A DNA stretch of 64,000 bases from Ottelia alismoides (Eukaryota; Streptophyta; Magnoliopsida; Alismatales; Hydrocharitaceae), in the NCBI GenBank assembly GCA_037367405.1, contig JAZKJV010010123.1, positions 124,001-188,000 on the forward strand, read 5' to 3'. Both the position numbers and the translations under genes were made by a program. Below, in pieces: positions 55,804 to 64,000 of the stretch (the first letter of the stretch is position 1; each line of letters begins with the position of its first letter). The notes under the pieces are model-generated. The model was given only the letters and a program-made list of their open reading frames with translations, ran no database searches and was not told the origin of the DNA.

Positions 55804-58344
55804 GTAGAATGCATTTAGGGAAACATTTTTCATTTTGGCCATTTCTACATTGGAGGTCATTTGTTATTTTCTATTTATTTTTCTTTTATTTATTGCATTG
55901 GTCAACATAGTCGACCTTGTTGCATGTCTCTCATCCAATCACCCACTTCACCTCATGGTCAAACCTGCCTCCACGTCGGTCAGCCACCCTTATCTTTTAG
56001 CGCACTTGATCAGGGTTGTTAGATTGACTTCAATCCAATGACTATCATCTCTCCCGCCCTCTGACGTACCTCATCACGTGCCTAGCATGTTCTGTCCTCT
56101 CTGACATTGGATCGTGCAGGATCCAACAGCTACTTCTACTCACCCCTAACCTCCGGACCCTTCCTCTCCACCAATTGGACCCAACTTAACTATCTAGCCA
56201 CCACCTCGCTGACCATCTTATCTCTCCATCTCCGATGAACCCTATCTAACCCCATGTCTAAAGCCCCACTCCTTTACGCCTTTATCTCATCTGATCTTAA
56301 CTTCCAAACCCCTTCTTTCTCAATCCTCTTATCCTCTCCCCGGAAATCGCAAGATCATCGATCAACCGAGGCCCCTTATCCCTTCGAATCTCTTCCTCCT
56401 CTCAACCTAAATCAACCTGCCTCTACATCTCTAACCAGCATCATCCTCTCCAACAAAGCCAAAACCCCAAATCCCATATGACAGCAACCACCTGGAACCA
56501 AAAACCACCCAAACCCCCTCTATCATAATCCTATCATCATCCCCAATGGTCGATCTCACAAATCCAATCTGATCCCTGACTTTGTTCATCCCTCCCCCAT
56601 TCAAGATCAACCTCATATTGTGTTCCATCTATCTATTGGTCATCTTCTTCCTGGAGCAAGAGAGAAGAGAGAGCTTGATATCGGACGGGTGACAGCAGCC
56701 AGACCCCTCAAGGCGAAGACATCCCAGGCTATATCCAAGATGCTCCAAGCACCTTACTGCTGCCACCGCCAAATTGTAGGTGAGATATGTCGTCCTTCGC
56801 CCGTGGCAGAAGCAATCATCTGAGGAGCATATTCCACTTCAGACCTTCAAGTGATATCAAATCCCCTTCGCCCCCTTCTCATCTTCCCTCGGTCTTCTTT
56901 TTTCTTTTTATTTTGTCCATCAAACCCATCTTCTCCAACCTCATCTCCACTCTGGCGCATCACTGACGACGGATTCATCGCCTCACCCTTCACCCCTCTT
57001 CATTTCTCCTTCTATCTCCCACACCTACCACCTCTGGTGGACACGCCATCGGAACATCTGACTCCAATCCCTTATCAACCTTCAGGAGCTCCACCACACA
57101 CCATACCCTTGTGTTTCACGCTCAAGCTGAATCGCAATAGCTCGAGCCTCCCTCTCTTCGCAAGACCTTCAAAGTCGATGGGAAGGAGTCCCTCATCGGA
57201 GTAGACAACAGAGAAGGATGACAGCTTCACCTGGAATCAAAGATCGAAGAAGATTCCACCATGTACTACATGCACCTCCCTGTCAAGGCTGCCTTCATTG
57301 TGAACGTTGAAGCATGCCCAAAATCCAACCGTCTGATCAAGATTTGAGTCCATAGCTTTGGAGCGTCAATGAATCAGAAGAGTCCAAGTGGAGGATAGGA
57401 CTCAACTGCCACCCTAGCCCACACACACGTGAGCTAGTCACATGTGTGCGGAGCTTTGCAGCTGACCCCCTACGCTTCCAATTATCGACAACGAAGCCCA
57501 TCACGTGCTTTGCGTACATGGTTGGGTTATTGTGAGCCATGCATAACAAAGTTCTTGATATTCTTACATATACCCCCATATGGGGTAATTTGTAGGAATA
57601 CCCCTTTCAAGTTTGGAGAATTGTATAATAACCCTTAGAAGATTCGAATTGAAAGAATTCTATTTATTTTGTTTACACATAGGTCTATGAACTTATTACA
57701 TGTGTATCTTGAGCATCTATTGTTGGATTTTTTACGTTCTTCGTGTCATTTGGAACCTTATTACTTTCTCTAACAATACATTATTCATTTTTAGAAACTA
57801 TTTGACACTAATATATTTGAGAAATCATTTCATAAAATTTGAGCACAGTTATTCATTGATATTAATTTTTATTGCTCGATAAATCTTTGGAAAATTTGAG
57901 GGAAATATTTTGGGATTAATTGATCATGTTATCTCTGAACTTAATTAAGATAAGGCTCCTTGTTTAAATTGATAGCTTGGCCAAGCTTGTACCTACATCA
58001 TCACCCATTACATAACATTATTTATTGCATTAAAATAATTTTTAAAATTCATGCATCATTTTTTACATCTTTTAAATCTAAACCTCATAAAATATGGAAA
58101 ATAAAAAGAACAAAAAATATTCTTCTTTTGAAAAACTAAATTTTATGTATCACTTGAGAATAAATTCTAGATGCTCATATTACCCCCTTGTGTCAACCTT
58201 GGGCTTTACCCAAGTAAAATAAATAAATCAATTGCATTGAGATTTAATTTTTCATAATATCTCTCGATGTGGTTTTTGATCGATCTCAAATTATTCGACT
58301 ACAACAACATCAATAAATTAATCATGGTGATTCTGGGACTCTCA
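55804..58344 (+). repeat. LTR3, second part (5' LTR of E3)
   Basis: Continuous with the sequence left of 26125 once E2 is removed. It ends GGGACTCTCA at 58344, two bases before a tRNA-Asp-like primer site. Its layout copies the other LTRs: a GC-richer part (55900-57600) with GGTCAAC/GTCGACC near 55890 and a CACGTG at 57502-57507, then GGGGTAATTTGTAGGAATACCCC near 57580, then an AT-rich end. The end shares CAACAACATCAATAAATTA with the ACAACGACAC region of LTR0 and Am. ORFs at 56254-57204 are unrecognised Pro/Ser-rich strings, not genes. Confidence 0.65.
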
Positions 58345-58346
58345 AA

Positions 58347-58364
58347 TGGTGTCGTTGCTATGGA
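58347..58364 (+). promoter_or_regulatory. E3 primer-binding site (tRNA-Asp type)
   Basis: TGGTGTCGTTGCTATGGA, two bases after the LTR end. It is related to TGGCGCCGTTGCCGGGGA with a few C-to-T and other changes. Confidence 0.75.
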
Positions 58365-58775
58365 GGTATATGGTTTAGGGTTAATTTTAAATACTTTAGA
58401 TATTAGGTTTTCCATCCCTGGGTAGTTTGACCTCTAGCTTTCTTATGATTAATTCTCTTTGTATTTTTAGCATTTATTCAGTTTATTTATTGTATATATT
58501 TCTTATGACTATCTCTCTAACATTTGATTTTCTTTTCATGTGAGGTACCCCATGACTTTGGATCGACTTTCTCGAAGGATGACACAACTCAGAGTAATCA
58601 AGGCGGACGATTCTGTGGATTGAGCCTGTTGAGAAGGTGCGAAGAAGTTTTTCTTTTATTTAGAGAGAGAATGTTTTATTCATTCATTTTTGTAAATAAT
58701 GTGTAATAATTTGTCTCATTTTCGATGGTCTTCATTTGAAGACTCGCACTTCTACCCGAACATGACACTAAGTCA
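58365..58775 (+). other. E3 leader
   Basis: AT-rich, no gene. Only loosely similar to the E2 leader (AAGGATGACACAACTCAGAG against AAGGATGACC...GATGCAACTAAG), although the sequence beyond 58776 is very similar to E2. Confidence 0.6.
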
Positions 58776-59960
58776 TCGGGCATGTGGTTCCGAAGAAATC
58801 TGGTCTCATCATGGTTTCAAATGACAGAGGAGAGGAGATTTCTACTCGGGTACTGACATCCTGGCGCATATATTTTGACTACCATCGCCTCAATACAACA
58901 ACAAATAAGGACCACTTCCCCTTGACATTCATCGATCAGGTTCGAGAGAGATTAGCAGACAAGGAGTTCTTCTGCTTTCTGGATTGGTACTCCAGGTACA
59001 TCCAAGTGGCAATCTCCCTAGAAACCAAGAGATGACTACCTTAACTTGCCCGTTTGGCGCCTATGACATCAGAAGAATGTCTTTTGGTTTGTGCAATGCA
59101 CATGTCACATTCCAGAGATGCATACTTGTTTTTGCCGAGATGATTGGGATTTTCCTTGAGGTGTTCATGGATGACTTCTCCGTCTATGGTGACAATTTCG
59201 ATGCCTGTCTTGAGCACCGAGATAGAGTACTTCAGAAATGTCATGAAATCAATCTTGTGATATCTTGGGAAAAGAGCCACTTCATGGTCACTGAAGAAAT
59301 TGTGTTGGGTTACATCATTTATAAATGTAGCATAGAAGTCAACTCGGTGAAGGTGGATGTGATTGCCAATCTAGAGCCACCTCAAACAGTAAGAACTATG
59401 AGGTCATTATTGGGGCATGTGGGTTCTTATAGGAGATTCATCAAAGATTTCAGCCACAATGCCTAACCTCTCATGGAGTTACTCTGCAAGGAGATCAAGT
59501 TTCATGTTGATTAACATGTTCTCCTTTCATTCATTCAATAAAAGGATCTAATCACACAAGCTCCAGTCCTACAGTCGCTTGATTGGTCTCTCCCATTTCA
59601 GATCATGATGGATGCATCAGACTTTGTAGTTGGGATTGTTCTAGGACAAAGGAAAGACAAGGTGCCCTATGCCATTCACTATGCCGCAAAACGGTAGATG
59701 AAGCTCAAATAAATAACATTATCATAGAGTAAGAATTGTTGGTTGGGTATTCGACCTTGAGAAGTGCAGATCCTATCTACTTGGATCTAAAGTCACCATC
59801 TACACTGACCACTCTGATATCATATACTTACAACAGAAGAAGGATGCCAAGCCTAGACTGATCAGGTGGATTCTTCTCCACTAGGAGTTCGATTTGGAAA
59901 TCAAAGACAAGCCTAGGGTTCAAAATGTGGTAGCAGATCATCACTCCATAATTGAACAGC
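58776..59960 (+). pseudogene. E3 RT-RNase H pseudogene (catalytic FMDD kept)
   Basis: 58784-59035 encodes VPKKSGLIMVSN...DYHRLNTTTNKDHFPLTFIDQ...FLDWYSRYIQVAIS. The frame shifts, and 58984-59466 encodes TLTCPFGAYDIRRMSFGLCN...TFQRC, LEVFMDDFSVYGDNFDACLE (catalytic FMDD), NLVISWEKSHFMV, VDVIANLEPPQTVRTMRS. RNase H at about 59605-59870 begins [12 protein letters not shown] but is then broken by frameshifts and stops, unlike the open RNase H of E2. The RT N-terminal third is missing. Confidence 0.85.
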
Positions 59961-60960
59961 AAGAGCCTCCACTGAGCAGTGTACCCATCACAGACACCTT
60001 TCCTGATGAGTCGATTCTGGCAGTGGATTCACTCTCTAGTATGCCGATATTGTGAACTACCTCATTTTCGGTGTAATCCCACAAGATTGGACGAAGATCA
60101 AGAAGGACAAATTCTTATCCCAAATCCATTTATGCCAATGGGAAGACCCACTTCAATTCATGGAAGGAGCAGATTGCATTTAGTGATGGTGCATCCCTCA
60201 GGAGGAGCAGCATAGTGTCCTCGAGCATTGTCACTCGCTCAAATCTAGTATACACCACTCTAGAGATAGAATGGCTGCGAAAGTACTACAGTGTGGCCTA
60301 TGATGGCCTACACTATTTAAGAGCCGCCGCATACATCAAGCACGACACTAATTGTTAGGGATTGGGAGGCACCATTACAGCTAAATATTCCATGTCGCAG
60401 AAGTTCATTCAAATTTCAATGTATTTGATGCTTGGGGCATCGATTTCAAGGGACCCTTTCCCAATAGTAAGGGATACGAGCACATCCTTCTTGTCGTTGA
60501 CTACGTGAGTCGCTGGGTTGAAGCTATCCCCGCTCGAGCAGCAAACATCCATACAGTATGTCCGTTTCTAGGAGAGAGTATCATTTCGCAGTTTAGGATT
60601 CTGAAGATATTGATATCAGACGAGAGTAGTCAATTCATTAGCAGAGAGGTCAGAAAACTAACGAAGGAGTACGGCACCGATTCGTGCCTCCTTATCATCC
60701 GTAGAGCAATGACATGGCGGAATTATCAAATAGAGAAATCAAGACGATTTTGCAGAAGATTGTGAATCGAGATAGAAAGAATTGGTCCCAACTCTTGGAC
60801 TCCGTCTTATGGGATTACAGAACCCCTTACAAGTATCCCTTGGGCATGTCACCTTATCGTCTCGTGTATGGGAAGTCGTGCCATCTGCCCATGCAAACTG
60901 ATCTACAAATCATTATGGGCAATAAATATCTGCAACTTGGACTAATGTAAAGGTGCTCAG
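59961..60960 (+). pseudogene. E3 integrase pseudogene
   Basis: The zinc region is broken (about 60225-60350, HCHSLKS...HHSRDRMAAKVLQCG in frame, then stops). The core phrase GIDFKGPF lies near 60440. The open block 60505-60765 has [23 protein letters not shown] and KLTKEYG. The frame changes at about 60710 to [15 protein letters not shown] (catalytic Glu region) and VLWDYRTPYKYPLGMSPYRLVYGKSCHLP at 60714-60950. A frame break precedes the first Asp (about 60415). Confidence 0.82.
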
Positions 60961-61438
60961 AAAAGAAAAGAGGATCTAAACAAGCTCCTGAAATTTCGAG
61001 ACTATGCTTATGATAACACATTGATGTACAAGAAGAAGGTTAAATGCTAGCATGACTGGCACATCAGATGAAAGACCTTCGAAACTGGATAGAAAAGTGT
61101 TGCCCTTTTACACAAAGTAGAAGATATTCCCAGGGCAAATTAAAGAGTAAATGGACAGGGTCATTCAGACATGTGTGATAATGGAAGCATCGTGATATCA
61201 GATTTGTCAGTTGACGCATAACCCTTCATTATCAACGGTAAGCTACTGAATATGTACCTTGAGCATGACACTTTCTAAGTCGTTGTCGACTCAGTTCAAG
61301 TGATATGCAACAAAGAAGCCTTCACAACCTTAGTAGCATCAAAAGATTCAGATGATGTTCCTCAAAAACTTTTCCTCTAGTTTTCTTCTTTTCTATTGTA
61401 TTTTCTATTTTTATTTTGTTTTCCTTGGTCATTGCCTC

Positions 61439-61819
61439 TATACTTAGGATATGCTTCATCCTAAGTATAGGGGGGATGACTGACTTCACGTGTTCATTCC
61501 TTGTCTCACCACATGTCTCCTCTCCTGTTTATATTCCTGTCTATACTTAGTGATACCTTACACTAAGTATAGGGGGAGACAGGACAAATCGTTAAATTTT
61601 TAATCCCACCCTCGACCTTCCCTGCATATAAATACAATATACTATACTTAAGATTATTTAATCCTAAGTATAGGCAGGACGGTCGACTTCTCATTCTTCT
61701 GATTCTTTTGTTCATTATTCTTTAGTCATTTTTTATAGATTTTTCTATACTCGGTAGAGTTATGTCTTCTATGTTTATCTTTGATCTATGAGGACATACC
61801 TCAAGCTAAGTTTAGGGGG
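61439..61819 (+). repeat. E3 hairpin-polypurine module array
   Basis: Four modules matching E2: 61439-61475 (TATACTTAG...CTAAGTATAGGGGGG), 61541-61576, 61643-61674 (G-run damaged to TAGGCAGG) and 61805-61819 (CTAAGTTTAGGGGG). The stem bases of the first three are kept. Confidence 0.85.
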
Positions 61820-63771
61820 TCGTATATATTGTGTATATACTTTAGCCATAACTCGTACTTTCATATTTTCAATAAGCATGGCTAAAATTCAATTAATTAA
61901 GTATAAATAACATACTTGTATAAAATTCATTAAAATTCTTTGTATATACTAATTAATAAATCGGGTAAAAATGTTTTACAAAATGTTTGAAAAATAATTT
62001 GAAAAATCCTTGAAAAATCTTTTGAAAACTGTTTGGAATATATTTTGTAAAATGTTATCAACCTTTGTAAAAGTATTTTGTTTGTAAAAACTGCTTTTCT
62101 TTGTTTGAAATAAAACATTTTGAAAATCTATTTGCAAATATTTGGAAAATGGTTGTAAATATAATTTGAAAAATCTATATATACTATCTTAAAAATCTTT
62201 GCAAACTGATATTTAAATTTTGTAAAATATTTGTAAAAATTATTTGTCAAATTAGTTTGCAAAATAAAGTGTTTAAACTGTTTACAAAAATATTTTCAAA
62301 TTATTTTGAGAACTATGTACATAATTCAAACAAATAAAGATTCTTTACAAACTTTGTATATACAATCTTGTAAATTCCTACAACCAAAACCCTACAAATA
62401 AAAAGATGCATGCCCATGTAAATATATGTACATACTCCCTTTTTGTTCCAAAAACCTTTTTTTTGAAAAATCCCTAAAATTTTGCAAAATTAAAAATCCC
62501 AGAAACAATTGCAAAAACCTTTCCAAAAATTGCATAAAAATTTGCAAAACATTTTCAAAAATACATAAGAAGGTCAAAACTAGAAAATTGCATCACAAAA
62601 ATATTTTCCTTGCATTGTACATTGCATTCACAGTTTTCAAAATAACCTAGACAACTTAACAAGTCCAAATAAAGTCTGAAGATGGAAGCTTGGAATAGAC
62701 CTTAATACACTTAATTTCAGAGGAACCCATTGAGGACCGGAGGTGAGATATTTCAGGTCACCTTGACTTAATTCTTTAGGTTCCATAAGACTATGTTCAA
62801 GAGTGAATTCAAATGTGTGTCAATAGAACCCTTCATATCATCCATATGACTCTTGAGATAGTGACATGATTGGAAACATCGCAGCTAGCACTTATCTCAA
62901 CTCAGATGGACTATTGAAAAATCTTGGGTTCTAAGTCAGAACGATGCAAGTCCGCTTCGTCAAGGGTGGCTCAGGAACCATTATTGGGGATTGTCGACAC
63001 CGGTACTCTAACCCACTTCTTTTGGTAATAATGATATCTAAAGACCGGAGATGGATTGAGACAATGCTTCGGATGAGTAATGGTCCACTGGCACAACTTT
63101 TTCCAAGACACCAAAAAAGTGGGTGGAACAAATAATGTTATATCCAGCAGGGCACAAGAAAGAATGCAACAGGTTTACAAAGTCAAATAAAATATCCAAA
63201 GAAGCCCAAACCAAAAATTCCACAAAACTTTGAGCTTCTGAAAAAGCCTGCTTCTTGGTGGAGAATCGATTACACTAACCGATTTCACAAGGTAATGAAG
63301 ACTACACTGATCCTTTCCCACTTCTTTTTTATTCTTCTAACTTCTCACACATTCGGTTATAAAGACCAAGAGTACCTGAAATTAGAAGGGGATATCTGTC
63401 TCCACGAGGACGAGTTACGAGAAGAGCAGATGCCTTGATGGTTCAACGATTTTGTATGGTAAGTGCTGAACAAATTCATACCCACGGTTCTAACATTTCA
63501 AGGTAGCAAGAGTATGTGATTGAGAGGATGGTTCTGACCTGTCTGTGAATTGGACTGGATGATAGGAGTATAAAAATATAAGGGTGTTATGTCACACCTA
63601 CTGGCTTCCATGTTGTTCCGAACACACCATTAATCCAAAGGCCTTCTCTGAGCTCCAAACAACAACAACAAAGCCTTTTCCCACAATTTATTAGGGTCGG
63701 CTACATGGATTCTTCGCCCCCATCTGTATGTTTGCTTAAATCCACATTAAAAAGATATGATTGTCATGAGG

Positions 63772-63821
63772 CAACTTCCTAAATAGTATTTTTTTAAAAA
63801 AAAATAATATTTAGGAAGTTG
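63772..63821. repeat. 50-bp palindrome in the E3 3' tract
   Basis: Same 14-bp arms (CAACTTCCTAAATA / TATTTAGGAAGTTG) as 51537-51583, with a slightly longer A-rich centre. Confidence 0.8.
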
Positions 63822-64000
63822 TCTCCGAATGTTTTACATTGGTTGTCGGCTACCTAATGCAATCCTCCTCATTTACCCGGGCTTGGGACCAGCCATGGCT
63901 GAGTTTTCTCTAAGCTCCAAAGTTTGACTTTATTAAAAGCAAGTTTAAAAGTCAACGATTTTCCTAATTTATTTATTTTTATTTTCTTTATTTTTATTTT

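Larger units (their letters stand above)
58345..64000 (+). mobile_element. E3: Athila-like element lacking gag and protease, 3' end outside window
   Basis: After the primer site and ~410 bp of leader, the sequence jumps at about 58776 into RT at the point equivalent to 46587 in E2. It then follows E2 closely to the window end (63950-64000 equals 51713-51768). By that alignment its polypurine tract and 3' LTR should start about 48 bp past 64000. Gag, protease and the RT N-terminus are absent, so it is either an internally deleted copy or a recombinant. Confidence 0.8.
60961..64000 (+). other. E3 3' noncoding tract
   Basis: Collinear with 48690-51768 of E2: hairpin modules, TTTGAAAA-rich AT stretch (61970-62580), shared complex block (62650-63650), the CAACAACAAAGCC...GGGTCGGCTACATGG phrase (about 63660-63710) and the palindrome. 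No gene is seen. Confidence 0.7.

Noticed and set aside
56254..57204. ORFs of 75-117 codons in the GC-richer part of LTR3
   Set aside because: Pro/Ser/Leu-rich with no recognised motif, inside an LTR middle zone. The matching zones of the other LTRs give unrelated ORFs.

Overview
This window looks like repeat-rich nuclear DNA of a flowering plant. It is AT-rich, it has no intact protein-coding gene, and almost every base belongs to a nest of transposable elements. The plant assignment rests on the element families: Athila-type Ty3/gypsy retrotransposons primed by tRNA-Asp, a Ty1/copia retrotransposon primed by initiator tRNA-Met, and a Mutator-like element (MULE) carrying a piece of a plant patellin (SEC14/CRAL-TRIO plus GOLD) gene. 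The species cannot be named from the sequence.

Layout, left to right. (1) 1-4074: decayed gag region of an Athila-like element, E1 (+ strand). It abuts an LTR start at 4075. (2) That LTR (LTR0: 4075-4107, resuming at 22637) is split by a Pack-MULE at 4108-22627, which has ~114-bp terminal inverted repeats (TIRs), a perfect 9-bp target duplication and a three-exon patellin fragment (- strand, 4300-5153). (3) The right TIR of the MULE is itself split by a 16.8-kb Athila-like element on the - strand, called Am here (5714-22559; LTRs of about 3.3 kb). Its gag, protease, RT, RNase H and integrase are all recognisable. (4) 25089-26124 and 55804-58344 belong to a further, older LTR (LTR3) that ends in TCA beside a tRNA-Asp-type primer site at 58347. 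(5) LTR3 is split by E2 (26130-55798, + strand), an Athila-like element with 4-kb LTRs and a perfect ACATT target duplication. (6) The 5' LTR of E2 is split by a Ty1/copia element (28793-39478, - strand; 2.5-kb LTRs). (7) 58345-64000: element E3, whose leader runs abruptly into pol and 3' noncoding sequence closely matching E2. The window stops about 50 bp before its expected 3' LTR.

Insertion order read from the junctions: E1/LTR0 and LTR3/E3 first; then the MULE into LTR0 and E2 into LTR3; then Am into the MULE and the copia element into E2. Every element is disabled by stops, frameshifts, deletions or lost catalytic residues. Many of the stops are consistent with C-to-T decay of methylated DNA.

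The most interesting signals are the patellin Pack-MULE, proven by its junctions, and an array of hairpin-plus-polypurine modules. The array lies in the long noncoding tract between integrase and the 3' LTR and is kept in order in three Athila-like elements (Am, E2, E3). No complete host gene, tRNA, rRNA or CRISPR array was found.
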